23,342 nt of DNA, from assembly GCA_947628265.1 (NCBI GenBank), contig CANQZF010000004.1:1-23342 (forward strand). Reading direction: 5' to 3'. Positions 13,416-21,648 of the stretch are shown here, one piece after another. The notes beneath the pieces are model-generated. The model searched no databases. It saw only the letters and a list, made by a program, of their open reading frames with translations, and was not told the DNA's origin. This DNA comes from an uncultured Oscillospiraceae bacterium (GTDB lineage: Bacteria > Bacillota > Clostridia > Oscillospirales > Oscillospiraceae). Position numbers and translations under genes: made by a program. Each line of letters opens with the position of its first letter. The first letter of the stretch is position 1.

Positions 13416-16313
13416 GGCATGCTTGGTGATGATGATGAGGGAGACGCGCTGATCACCGGTAGATACGTCACCGTAACCACCCGGAATCTTATAGTAGGCG
13501 TTGTAGACTATCACCTCGTCACCCTCGGCGACATCATTCACCAGGAGGTCGGAGACCTTGATCTTCGAGAGGTCAAGTTTCACGCCGTCCTTCTCGGTCT
13601 TGGTCCAATCGACGATCATAACACGATCAGTCAGATAGGTAAGCTTACTGGTGGTCTTGTCGGAATTGGTGAAAACGTCAACGTAGCCGAAGTACTTGCC
13701 ATCAGGCTTCGTGGTGAAGGCCCTGACTATGCGTTTTACGGCATTGGTGTCATCAACACAGCCAGCGTATTCCTCATCCGCAGGCGTATAGATGCTCAGA
13801 GTGCCGTCATCTTCCGGTTCGACGAAGCAGACAGTGGGGCCAGCAAGGAGGTCATCGTAATTGTCCTCATTGAGTTCCATGTCATTGACATATACCTGCT
13901 TTGCAGGAATGGACTCAACAGCTCCATCATGGAGGAAGTAGAAGTCGGTGCCATTAACAATATTGGATTCACCACGATAGAGGAAGACATAGTAGTCATT
14001 TTCATCAAGAACAGCCGAACTCGTGTAGCCGCCGAAGACGTAAGCGTTCTCGATCATATTGGTCTTCGTATTGTAGCAGAAGAGGGCCCATTTACCAATA
14101 TGCTCACCGCTAACGCACTCATCCCAGTTGATCACCCGGATGTTTTTAAGCGCGGCATAACCATTGAACATTTCGACAGCATAGCTGGAAACTCTGGAGC
14201 CATCCGCAGTGTGGGTGTGACCATTGAGCAGACGAATCTCAGTGTCGGCGTCAGCGTTCAGGAGCTTATCAGGCACATCTACGCCCTCAACAGTGATCTG
14301 AGGTCCATTGGAAGTGAAGGTATTAGCAACATAGAAGCCCTGATCGGTGCTGCCGACGGTCTCCAGATCCTCAACCTTAGTCATGCCGTAATTACCGGAG
14401 GGCAGCTGCTTGTAAGCAACGAAGCCGTGGAGGACTTCCTGACCGTAGGTTTCTTCAATCACGCCAGTGACAGTGGTTGTAATGGTGAGGTTAGCCTTGC
14501 CGGTATAAAGGTTGTTATCAATACCCAGAGCCTTCCAGGCATCGGCATAGACATCGTACTGGACATCCAGCTTGTAGATGCCAACGGCGCCGCTCTTGAG
14601 GTTGACCATGACGACCTGAGCCGTAGCGTCGGTTTCAGTCCCATCGATCTCCTCCATGTCGTCTCTGTGTTCGGTGGCCTTGGTGCTGGAGAACTCGAGG
14701 ACATAGCCGAAGTCGGTGTAGGTCTTCGCTGCGGGGTCGGGAGTGGTCTCAACAAGGGCGATCACGTTGCCGGCGTTGTCAAACCAGACGTCGTAAACCG
14801 TCGAGGAGCTGTTGTCGATGTACTTTCCAGTGGTACCGGCGTCAGATTTCAAGAAGTACAGCGGATAAACATCGCCCTTCTTGTCCACATAGATGGCCTT
14901 GGCAGAGACATAGACAGGCTTGCTGGTGATGCTGTCAAAGCGGAAATACGGATCTCTCTTGTCGTTGTTTCTGCTGACGATCTTAGCGGCAGTCAGAGCA
15001 GGGGCATGGACCTTCACGTTGAAGGGCTTCCAATTGCTGTAATCTGCGATGTTAAAGATCGCGATAGACTTAGCGCCCATCGGAGTTCCGAGGGGAAGCT
15101 CCCCATTGCCGCCAGGAGTAACACGGCCGCCGGTGGTGGTTTTGGTCACTATATGTTCGTCCGTGCCAGTGCTAGTCTGGTTGTAGCTGACATAGGTATA
15201 GCCAACGTAGATCAGGTAATCGGTTTGGCCCCGGCCCCAGAGTCCCTTGTAGATTACCACATGAGCGCCACGATCATAATCAGCCATAGCGACGTTGACT
15301 ACATTTTCTGTATTTGCGTTGTCTTTAAGCTCCTTCGTTTTGGTCTTGGCGCCGTCAACATAGACATACGCGTTGAGATTGTCAGTAGATTTCTTGCCGA
15401 GGGCGGCCTTAATATCTCCGACGGTCAGCTTGTCATGATCGACATAGAAGTCGGTGATGGCGCTGACAGCGCCCTCATAATAGGACTCACCGGTATCTTC
15501 GTTGTACCACTTGACGGAGGGACTGCCATAGAAATCCGCAAAGTCTTTCGCATGATACACGCCGTCTTTGTCGTAGTTGTAATCAGCCTTAAGGCTGTAA
15601 ACCTTGCCGCCGATGGTCTCTTCGGGATAGGTGACGGTGTAGTCGACTTTAGTCTCGTCGTTGTCATTCTCCTGGGTCCCCTCGACTTTGAGTTTCGCTT
15701 CTTCGGGAAGATAGGTGACGGTGTTCCAAATCAGCTGAGCGGACTCCTCACGGGTGAGGGCCTTGTTCAGGTCGGTGATGTGTCCAAGGCTTTCAAGCAA
15801 CCCGGCCTTGGAGGCGGCGGTACCGGTCTGGTTCTGCCACGCGGCGGAGGTGAAGTCGGTCTTGATGTCGGCGGCGACCAGGGCCATACGGGCCAGCTCG
15901 TAGCCGGTGACCAGATCGTCGGGCTTGAACTCGGTCTCGCTCTTACCGGCGACGATGCCGTTCTCCACGGCGTACTGGACGTACTGGGAGGCGTAGTGGG
16001 ACTTGGTGACGTCGGCGAACTTGGTGTCGGCCTTCGCCAGGGTCGCGGCGGCCTTGCCAAGGACGGCGCGGACGACCATGGTCACGGCCTCGGCACGGTT
16101 GATGTAAGCCTGGGGCTCAACGTTGTCGTCCCTACCGTTGATCACGCCCAAACCGGTAAGGGCACCAACCGCTTCGGCGTACTTGGCGCTGATAGTATCC
16201 TTGTCCTCGAAGTTGTCATAGGTTTCCTTGTCCGCGTACGCGGGAAGGACCATGACACCCAAGGCAAGAACTACTGCCAAGACCAAGCACAGGGTCTTCT
16301 TCAGAGTCTTCAT
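13413..16313 (-). CDS. S-layer protein with SLH domains (SlpB, probably silent alternative)
   Basis: A 966-residue paralogue of SlpA. The signal peptide (1-27) and SLH repeats 1 and 2 are identical through residue 163; from residue 164 it diverges. The third SLH repeat (ALTREESAQLIWNTV) is similar. The body mixes strongly conserved blocks (about residues 532-665: TDFGYVLEFSSTKAT, VVMVNLKSG, VLHGFVAYKQLPSGNYG) with unlike stretches and different lengths. The C-terminal end is again alike (VSLIIITKHA). The reading frame is intact, with no stop or frameshift. It has the same ribosome site, but the 5' flank (minus strand, 16331 rightwards) is unlike that of SlpA and shows no good promoter. It is therefore probably unexpressed in this orientation. 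This is an inference; weak transcription cannot be excluded. Confidence 0.92.
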   Translation of the reverse strand: MKTLKKTLCLVLAVVLALGVMVLPAYADKETYDNFEDKDTISAKYAEAVGALTGLGVINGRDDNVEPQAYINRAEAVTMVVRAVLGKAAATLAKADTKFADVTKSHYASQYVQYAVENGIVAGKSETEFKPDDLVTGYELARMALVAADIKTDFTSAAWQNQTGTAASKAGLLESLGHITDLNKALTREESAQLIWNTVTYLPEEAKLKVEGTQENDNDETKVDYTVTYPEETIGGKVYSLKADYNYDKDGVYHAKDFADFYGSPSVKWYNEDTGESYYEGAVSAITDFYVDHDKLTVGDIKAALGKKSTDNLNAYVYVDGAKTKTKELKDNANTENVVNVAMADYDRGAHVVIYKGLWGRGQTDYLIYVGYTYVSYNQTSTGTDEHIVTKTTTGGRVTPGGNGELPLGTPMGAKSIAIFNIADYSNWKPFNVKVHAPALTAAKIVSRNNDKRDPYFRFDSITSKPVYVSAKAIYVDKKGDVYPLYFLKSDAGTTGKYIDNSSSTVYDVWFDNAGNVIALVETTPDPAAKTYTDFGYVLEFSSTKATEHRDDMEEIDGTETDATAQVVMVNLKSGAVGIYKLDVQYDVYADAWKALGIDNNLYTGKANLTITTTVTGVIEETYGQEVLHGFVAYKQLPSGNYGMTKVEDLETVGSTDQGFYVANTFTSNGPQITVEGVDVPDKLLNADADTEIRLLNGHTHTADGSRVSSYAVEMFNGYAALKNIRVINWDECVSGEHIGKWALFCYNTKTNMIENAYVFGGYTSSAVLDENDYYVFLYRGESNIVNGTDFYFLHDGAVESIPAKQVYVNDMELNEDNYDDLLAGPTVCFVEPEDDGTLSIYTPADEEYAGCVDDTNAVKRIVRAFTTKPDGKYFGYVDVFTNSDKTTSKLTYLTDRVMIVDWTKTEKDGVKLDLSKIKVSDLLVNDVAEGDEVIVYNAYYKIPGGYGDVSTGDQRVSLIIITKHA

Positions 16314-16330
16314 GTAGTGTTTCCTCCTTA
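15823..16330. repeat. Right arm of the 508-base perfect inverted repeat
   Basis: Exact reverse complement of 9318-9825 by eye. It ends at the A (16330) beyond the SlpB ribosome site; the next bases differ (CT before the site here, TT in the left copy). Confidence 0.95.
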
Positions 16331-16475
16331 GAAAAAACGGGAGGAGACGGTTTTGAGGGGAAAAGTTTTGTGATTTTTACAAAAAGCTCAAAAATGCCGG
16401 GTTTCCATGCTGAAAAATGCGGCTTTTAAATTTCTCTGTGTATTGCGCGAGTATTGTACAGATTTTTCCAAAGGC
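16331..16475. other. Right flank of the S-layer segment, no gene seen
   Basis: An A+T-rich spacer between SlpB and the dipeptidase promoter. I looked on the minus strand for a promoter that could drive SlpB. There are only isolated -10-like words (TACAAT at 16454-16459 on the minus strand, no matching -35). No counterpart of the left leader is present. Confidence 0.5.
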
Positions 16476-16503
16476 TTGACGTGGGAGGGGAACATGGTAT
16501 AAT
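16476..16503 (+). promoter_or_regulatory. Promoter of the dipeptidase gene
   Basis: -35 TTGACG (16476-16481), a 16-base spacer, and -10 TATAAT (16498-16503), directed away from the S-layer locus. The start codon lies 55 bases downstream. Confidence 0.85.
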
Positions 16504-16557
16504 ATTTGCAGAGTGAAAATCTTAAAAAAACTTTAAATTTTATCCTCGGAGGGGCTT

Positions 16558-17853
16558 ATGGACGACATTCAGAAATTTTTCCGTGACAACGAGGACGCGA
16601 TTTTGGCGGACATCGCCCGGATCGTGGCTGTGGACAGCGCCCGGGGCGAGGCCGCGCCGGGGGCGCCCTTCGGCGTGGGGCCCAGGCGGGCCCTGGACGT
16701 GGCGCTGGAGATCGCCCGGTCCCACGGCTTAAGCGGCGAAATTCGCGGGGACCGGGTGCTGGTCATCGAGGCCGGGGAGGGCGAGGCCCAGCTCGCGATC
16801 CTGGCGCACCTGGACGTGGTGCCCCCGGCGGGGGAGTGGACGGTGACGGAGCCGTTTTCCATGCGGCTTCTGGACGGGAAGCTCTACGGGCGCGGGGTCA
16901 TCGACGACAAGGGGCCGGCCATGGTGTCGCTGTGGGCCATTTTGTGCGCGCAAAAGCTGGGGCTTTTGAAGAGAAAGGTGCAGCTGCTGCTGGGGTCCGA
17001 CGAGGAGTGCGGGTCCGGGGATCTGGAGTGGTATTTGGAGCATTACCCCGTGCCCGGGAAGGTGTTCACCCCCGACGGGTCCTTCCCCGTGGCCAACACG
17101 GAGAAGGGGCGCATGACCATGACGCTGACCGCCCCCCGGTACGACGGGGCGGGGCTTTACGTTTCCGAGCTTCACGGCGGGTCCGTGCCCAACGCCGTCC
17201 CCGCCGTCTGCGAGGCGGTGCTCTCCGACGGAACGGAGCTCAGGACCGTGGGCCGCGCCGCCCACGCCAGCCTCCCTGAGGAGGGCGACAACGCCGTGAC
17301 CCGGATGATCGGGGAGCTCGCGGCGCTGGAGGGGCCGGGGTTTGAACCGTTCCGGGCCCTGAAGCGGGCGTTCCCCCACGGGGACTTCGGCGGAAAGGCC
17401 GTGGGCGCGGACTGCGCCGACGCGCTCTCCGGGGCGCTGACGGTCAATTTGGGCGTGATGCGGGTGGACGACGGCGGGCTTTCCGCCGTGGTGGACTGCC
17501 GTATCCCGGTCTGCGGGGACGGGGAGAAGATCGCGGCGGACTTCGCCCGGGCGCTGGGCCCGGAGGTCCGGGTGGAGATCGGCGGCATCTCCAAGCCCCA
17601 CCACACCCCGGCGGAGTCGGATTTTGTCCGGGGACTCCTGGAAATTTATGAAAAGTACACCGGCACGCCAGGAAAGGCCTTTTCCATGGGCGGCGGCACG
17701 TACGTACACGAGATCGAGGGCGGCGTCGCCTTCGGGGCGGAGTTCCCGGGCAGCGACGTACACATGCACGAGCCCGACGAGCGGGTGGAGGTCCGGGAGC
17801 TGATGCTGGCCGGGGCCATGTACGCTGCGGCTGTGGCCGCGTTTTGCGGGTGA
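16558..17853 (+). CDS. pepV: PepV-like dipeptidase, M20 metallopeptidase family
   Basis: A 431-residue cytoplasmic zinc peptidase that probably hydrolyses dipeptides taken up by the cell. M20 features: first metal-ligand motif AHLDVVP (His84, Asp86), bridging aspartate in GRGVIDDKGPA (about Asp117), catalytic Glu and ligand in GSDEECGSGD (Glu149/Glu150), ligand Asp173 in TPDGSFPV, and a C-terminal His in VHMHEPDE (about 404). The lid domain lies between, with the usual GRAAHASLPEEGDNA motif. PepV-type enzymes are about this long. The start is supported by GGAGGGG at 16548-16554 and a good promoter. The next gene is 32 bases downstream and probably co-transcribed. The exact subfamily (PepV against other Xaa-His dipeptidases) is the main uncertainty. 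Confidence 0.9.
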   Translation: MDDIQKFFRDNEDAILADIARIVAVDSARGEAAPGAPFGVGPRRALDVALEIARSHGLSGEIRGDRVLVIEAGEGEAQLAILAHLDVVPPAGEWTVTEPFSMRLLDGKLYGRGVIDDKGPAMVSLWAILCAQKLGLLKRKVQLLLGSDEECGSGDLEWYLEHYPVPGKVFTPDGSFPVANTEKGRMTMTLTAPRYDGAGLYVSELHGGSVPNAVPAVCEAVLSDGTELRTVGRAAHASLPEEGDNAVTRMIGELAALEGPGFEPFRALKRAFPHGDFGGKAVGADCADALSGALTVNLGVMRVDDGGLSAVVDCRIPVCGDGEKIAADFARALGPEVRVEIGGISKPHHTPAESDFVRGLLEIYEKYTGTPGKAFSMGGGTYVHEIEGGVAFGAEFPGSDVHMHEPDERVEVRELMLAGAMYAAAVAAFCG

Positions 17854-17885
17854 CCTTTAGCGAAGCTCCGAGAGGATGTTGACAA

Positions 17886-18788
17886 ATGAAAAAACTTAGA
17901 CGCGCCGTTACCGTGGTCGTTGACTTCCTGGACGGCATCGGCGCCAGAAAAATATGGACCTTCGCCGCCGCCGCCGCGTTCTACCTCTTTTTGTCCCTCA
18001 TTCCGATTTTGGGCCTTCTCTGCTCCATCCTGCCCCTGACGCCCCTGACGGAGGAGATGCTTTTGGAGTTTTTGCAGCGGTTCGTCCCGGAGGAGCTCTA
18101 TTCGGTGCTGAGCGGCATCATCGTCAGCATTTACGACTCCTCCACCGCCACCATGTCCATCACCGCCGTGGCGTCGGTGTGGTCGGCGTCCCTGTCCACG
18201 CTGTCGCTGATGCGGGGGATGGACGCGGCCTACGACTTAAAGCGCAAGGACAATTTCATCCTTTTCCGGCTGCGGGCGTGCTTTTTCATGGTCATCGCCC
18301 TGGCGGCGGTGCTGCTGACGCTGTGCGGCATCGTCTATGGCGGGAAGATCTTGGACCTCATAAGCCGGCACCTGGACAGCTCCTGGGCCGAGGCGGTGCT
18401 TTTGGGGACCGTGAAGGTCCTGCGCTACCCGGTGATGATGCTGTTCCTCTTCACCGTGTTCCTCTTTTTCTACAAGTGGATGCCGGCGGGGAAGCGCAAG
18501 CTCACGCGGCAATGGCCGGGGGCGATGTTCGCCACGGTGGCGTGGCTCATTTTCTCCTGGGCGTTCTCCATGTACGTCTCCTACTCCGACAGGTACGGCG
18601 TGTACGGGATCTTGGGGACGGTGATCGTGGCGCTTTTGTGGATGTACTACTGCCTTTTCATCCTCCTGGTGGGGGCGTACATCAACCGCTTCGTCCGGGA
18701 GGAGCCCGTCAAGCTCCGGGAGGCTTTGCCGGAGCTGGAGGAAAAGAAGAAGCCGGAATTGGCCGGGGGAGAAGCGGAAAATTCATAA
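17886..18788 (+). CDS. YihY/BrkB-family inner membrane protein
   Basis: A 300-residue integral membrane protein with about six hydrophobic segments (residues about 24-50, 73-108, 131-155, 172-198, 211-233 and 239-268) and a charged C-terminal tail (VKLREALPELEEKKKPELAG). The family pattern is clear: TFAAAAAFYLFLSLIPI at the first helix, SITAVASVWSAS, an amphipathic DAAYDL segment, and YGILGTVIVALLWMYYCLFILLVGA near the end. Formerly called ribonuclease BN; that assignment was withdrawn, and the family is now regarded as of unknown, possibly transport, function. Ribosome site AGAGGAT about 10 bases upstream. It follows the dipeptidase by 32 bases and is closed by a hairpin. Confidence 0.9.
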   Translation: MKKLRRAVTVVVDFLDGIGARKIWTFAAAAAFYLFLSLIPILGLLCSILPLTPLTEEMLLEFLQRFVPEELYSVLSGIIVSIYDSSTATMSITAVASVWSASLSTLSLMRGMDAAYDLKRKDNFILFRLRACFFMVIALAAVLLTLCGIVYGGKILDLISRHLDSSWAEAVLLGTVKVLRYPVMMLFLFTVFLFFYKWMPAGKRKLTRQWPGAMFATVAWLIFSWAFSMYVSYSDRYGVYGILGTVIVALLWMYYCLFILLVGAYINRFVREEPVKLREALPELEEKKKPELAGGEAENS

Positions 18789-18793
18789 AAAAC

Positions 18794-18893
18794 GGGCGGG
18801 TTTAGAACCCGCCCCTACGGCATATTCAGGAAATGCCGCGCATATTTGGAAAAACTTTCAAATTTCTCGTAGGGGCGGGTTCCAAACCCGCCC
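18794..18893. terminator. Pair of mirrored hairpins between convergent transcription units
   Basis: Two perfect 9-bp hairpins, GGGCGGGTT with AACCCGCCC, at 18794-18814 and 18873-18893. Each carries CTACG (or its complement CGTAG) on the inner side, so the whole units are inverted relative to each other about 75 bases apart. The first is preceded by an A run. They lie between the YihY gene (+) and the his operon (-), and probably serve both as terminators. They look like dispersed repeat elements. Confidence 0.7.
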
Positions 18894-18902
18894 ATCGATT
18901 TT

Positions 18903-19550
18903 TTATACCATTTTCTCCTGCTTGACCTTTTTGTCGATGACATGCCGGGAGGCCAGCTCCGCTTTGAGGTCCTCTAAGGTGATGCCCATCTCGGTCATGA
19001 GGACCATGGCGTGGTAGGCAAGGTCCGCAAGCTCGTAGATCGTCTCCCGCTTGTCGTCCGCTTTCGCGGCGATGATGACCTCAGTGGACTCCTCGCCCAC
19101 CTTCTTCAAAATTTTGTCCCGGCCCTTTTGGAAGAGGTACGTGGTGTAGCTGCCCTCTTTGGGCTCGTCCCGGCGGCCCTTCAAAAGCTCCATGAGCCCC
19201 TCGTAGCTGAAGGGCGCGGGGGCGTCGGAGACGTAGAGGGGCGCGGTGAAGCAGCTGTCCGTCCCCAGATGGCAGGCCGGGCCGTCCTTTTTGACCTCCA
19301 CGACTAAGGCGTCCCTGTCGCAGTCGGCGGTGATGGAGACGATGTGCTGGTAGTTGCCGCTGGTCTCGCCCTTGAGCCACAGCTCCCCACGGGAGCGGCT
19401 CCAGAAGCAGGTGAGGCCGCGCTTAAGAGAGATCCCCAGGCTCTCCCGGTTCATGTAGGCCAGGGTCAGGACCTTTTTGCTCTCCGCGTCCACCACAATG
19501 GCGGGGATGAGGCCCCGGTCGTCAAATTTGAGCTCGTCGATTGTTACCAT
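18903..19550 (-). CDS. hisI: Bifunctional phosphoribosyl-AMP cyclohydrolase / phosphoribosyl-ATP pyrophosphatase
   Basis: Steps 2 and 3 of histidine synthesis in one 215-residue protein (HisIE fusion). Residues 1-110 are the cyclohydrolase, with metal site ADCDRDAL (Asp76, Cys77, Asp78, Asp80) and zinc cysteines Cys93 and Cys100 in PACHLGTDSC. Residues about 115-205 are the MazG-like pyrophosphatase, with EESTEV (Glu153, Glu154, Glu157) and later ELADLAYH. The order I then E is the usual one. It is the last gene of the operon, 9 bases after hisF. A short basic tail (DKKVKQEKMV) is unremarkable. Confidence 0.96.
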   Translation of the reverse strand: MVTIDELKFDDRGLIPAIVVDAESKKVLTLAYMNRESLGISLKRGLTCFWSRSRGELWLKGETSGNYQHIVSITADCDRDALVVEVKKDGPACHLGTDSCFTAPLYVSDAPAPFSYEGLMELLKGRRDEPKEGSYTTYLFQKGRDKILKKVGEESTEVIIAAKADDKRETIYELADLAYHAMVLMTEMGITLEDLKAELASRHVIDKKVKQEKMV

Positions 19551-19559
19551 ATTCGCACC

Positions 19560-20318
19560 TCACAAACGCACGTTGACGCCCTCGTCCCGGAGGGCTTTTT
19601 TGATGTCCGCCACCGCGACCTCACCGAAGTGGAGGATGGAGGCGGCAAGGCCCGCGTCCACCTTGGGGAGGGCCTTAAAGAGCGTGACGAAATCCTGCAC
19701 CTGCCCGGCGCCGCCGGAGGCGATGACGGGCACGGAGACGGCGTCGCACACGGCGGCGAGCATCTCCAAATCGAACCCGCCCCGGACGCCGTCGGTGTCG
19801 ATGGAGTTGAGGACCACCTCGCCGGCGCCCTCGCCCACGCACCGGCGCAGCCACTCCACGGCCTCCCGCCCCGTGTCGTCCCGGCCGCCCCGGGCGAAGA
19901 CGGTGAAGCGGCCGTTCACCCGCTTTACGTCGGCGGATATGACCACGCACTGGTCGCCGTAGCGCTTGGCGGCCCGGGGGATGAGGGTCGGGTCCCGGAG
20001 GGCCCCGGAGTTGACGCTGACCTTGTCCGCGCCGCATTTGAGCACCCGGTCGAAGTCGTCCAGGGTGTTGATGCCGCCCCCCACGGTGAGGGGGATGAAG
20101 ATTTGCGACGCCACAGAGCGCAAAATATCGGTGAAGAGGCGGCGGCCCTCGGCGGAGGCGGTGATGTCGTAGAACACGAGCTCGTCCGCGCCGGAGTCGG
20201 AGTAGTATCTTGCCAGCTCCACCGGGGAGCTGACGTCCCGGATGCCCTCAAAATTGACGCCCTTCACCACCCGGCCGTCCCGGACGTCGAGACAGGGGAT
20301 GATACGTTTTGTGATCAT
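19560..20318 (-). CDS. hisF: Imidazole glycerol phosphate synthase cyclase subunit
   Basis: A 252-residue TIM barrel that takes ammonia from HisH and makes imidazole glycerol phosphate and AICAR. Catalytic Asp11 (IIPCLDV) and Asp130 (VVISADVKR) are at the canonical positions. Phosphate-binding loops LTVGGGI and VIASGGAG are present, and length is as expected. The start codon overlaps the end of hisA by 4 bases (ATGA), which points to translational coupling. It works as a heterodimer with the hisH product encoded two genes upstream. Confidence 0.98.
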   Translation of the reverse strand: MITKRIIPCLDVRDGRVVKGVNFEGIRDVSSPVELARYYSDSGADELVFYDITASAEGRRLFTDILRSVASQIFIPLTVGGGINTLDDFDRVLKCGADKVSVNSGALRDPTLIPRAAKRYGDQCVVISADVKRVNGRFTVFARGGRDDTGREAVEWLRRCVGEGAGEVVLNSIDTDGVRGGFDLEMLAAVCDAVSVPVIASGGAGQVQDFVTLFKALPKVDAGLAASILHFGEVAVADIKKALRDEGVNVRL

Positions 20319-21028
20319 CGCGCCACCTCGATGGCCTCGGCGAGGTCCACGCCGCCGGTGTAGAGGGCACGGCCCACGATGGCCCCGTAAACCCCGGTTT
20401 CACGCAGGGCCCGGATGTCCGCGATCGTGGAGACGCCGCCGGAGGCCACGATGTCCAAATCAAATTTCTCCGTCAGGGTCTTATAGAGCGCCACGTTGGG
20501 GCCCTGGAGGGCGCCGTCCTTGGAGATGTCGGTACACATGACGGTTTTGACGCCGTTTTTTTCAAGCCGGGAGATGAAATCGAGGCACCGGACGGCGCTG
20601 GTTTCGATCCACCCCCGCACCGCCACGAGGCCGTCCCGGATGTCCACGCCCGCGGCGATCTTCTCGCCGTATTTGGACACCATATTTTCCAGAAAATCCG
20701 GGTCCTCCATGGCGGAGGTGCCGAGGATCACCCGAAAAAACCCGGCGTCCAGGGCGCGCTTCACCGTATCCTCATCCCGGATGCCGCCGCCCAGCTCCGC
20801 GCGAAGGCCGGGGACCCGGGCAAGCTCGGCGGCGGTGCCAAAGTTCTTGCCAACGCCGTCCCGGGCGCCTTCCAGGTCCACCACGTGGAGAAATTCCGCG
20901 CCCTGGGAGCGAAACTCCAGGGCCTTCTCCACGGGGCGGTGGGAGTAGACGGTCATTTTCTCATACTCGCCGTAGGTGAGGCGCACGGCCTTGCCGTCAT
21001 ATAGGTCGATTGCGGGAAAAATCTTCAT
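20315..21028 (-). CDS. hisA: ProFAR isomerase (1-(5-phosphoribosyl)-5-amino-imidazole carboxamide ribotide isomerase)
   Basis: A 237-residue TIM barrel that opens the ribose ring of ProFAR to PRFAR, step 4 of the pathway. Catalytic Asp8 (PAIDLYDG) and Asp129 (AAGVDIRDG) are at the positions expected for HisA. Phosphate loops LGGGIRD and VASGGVST are seen. It shares the half-barrel ancestry of HisF, but the DLYDGKAVRL start identifies it as HisA. It lies 11 bases after hisH and overlaps hisF by 4. Confidence 0.97.
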   Translation of the reverse strand: MKIFPAIDLYDGKAVRLTYGEYEKMTVYSHRPVEKALEFRSQGAEFLHVVDLEGARDGVGKNFGTAAELARVPGLRAELGGGIRDEDTVKRALDAGFFRVILGTSAMEDPDFLENMVSKYGEKIAAGVDIRDGLVAVRGWIETSAVRCLDFISRLEKNGVKTVMCTDISKDGALQGPNVALYKTLTEKFDLDIVASGGVSTIADIRALRETGVYGAIVGRALYTGGVDLAEAIEVAR

Positions 21029-21039
21029 AAGTTCCTCTC

Positions 21040-21648
21040 TTAAAGCGCCGCGAAGGCTCTCAAAATTGCAAGGCCCACCCGTCCGCTCTTCTCCGGGTGG
21101 AACTGACAGCCGAAGACGTTGTCCCGCTCCACGGCGGCGGTGAGGGTCCCGCCGTACTCCGTCACCGCCGTAGTGGAGGGATCGCAGAGCGCGGCGTGGT
21201 AGGAGTGGACAAAGTAGACGTGGCTGCCCTCCGGGACATTTTTAAATAGCGCCGAGGGCCGGGTGTAGGTAAGGGCGTTCCAGCCGATGTGGGGGATCTT
21301 GAGTCCCTCGGGAATGGCCTCCGCGATGGGCCGGACCTCGCCGGGGATGAGCCCCAGGCCCTCATGCTCGCCGTACTCGAAGCTCCGGTCAAAGAGAAGC
21401 TGCATCCCAAGGCAGATGCCGAGAAGCGGCTTTCCGGAGGCGGCCTCCTCCAAAATGAAGTCGAAAAGCCCCGACTCCCGCAGCTTCCCGGCTGCGTCGC
21501 CGAAGGCTCCCACCCCGGGGAGGATGAGGCGCTGGGCCGCACGGAGTTTTTCCGCGTTGCCGGAGACGAAGCACGTCTCCCCGATGGCGGCGAAGGAGCT
21601 TTGGAGGGAGAACAAATTCCCCACGCCGTAGTCGATGATCCCGGTCAT
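21040..21648 (-). CDS. hisH: Imidazole glycerol phosphate synthase glutamine amidotransferase subunit
   Basis: A 202-residue class I glutamine amidotransferase that releases ammonia for HisF. The catalytic triad is Cys79 (GICLGMQLLF), His184 and Glu186 (QFHPEKSG). The N-terminal IIDYGVGNLFSL and the LPGVGAFGD motif are typical of HisH. The start overlaps the end of hisB by 4 bases. Confidence 0.97.
   Translation of the reverse strand: MTGIIDYGVGNLFSLQSSFAAIGETCFVSGNAEKLRAAQRLILPGVGAFGDAAGKLRESGLFDFILEEAASGKPLLGICLGMQLLFDRSFEYGEHEGLGLIPGEVRPIAEAIPEGLKIPHIGWNALTYTRPSALFKNVPEGSHVYFVHSYHAALCDPSTTAVTEYGGTLTAAVERDNVFGCQFHPEKSGRVGLAILRAFAAL

Larger units (their letters stand above)
9318..16330. other. 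Putative invertible S-layer switch segment (7.0 kb)
   Basis: Two SLH-protein genes in tail-to-tail orientation, with identical 5' parts as terminal inverted repeats and a tyrosine recombinase gene in the middle. The promoter and leader are fixed on the left outside the segment. Inversion through the arms would fuse the SlpB body in frame to the left promoter, ribosome site and N-terminal part, and park the SlpA body on the right. The plan resembles the S-layer (sap) inversion of Campylobacter fetus, which is unrelated in sequence. Inversion itself is inferred, not seen. Confidence 0.75.
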
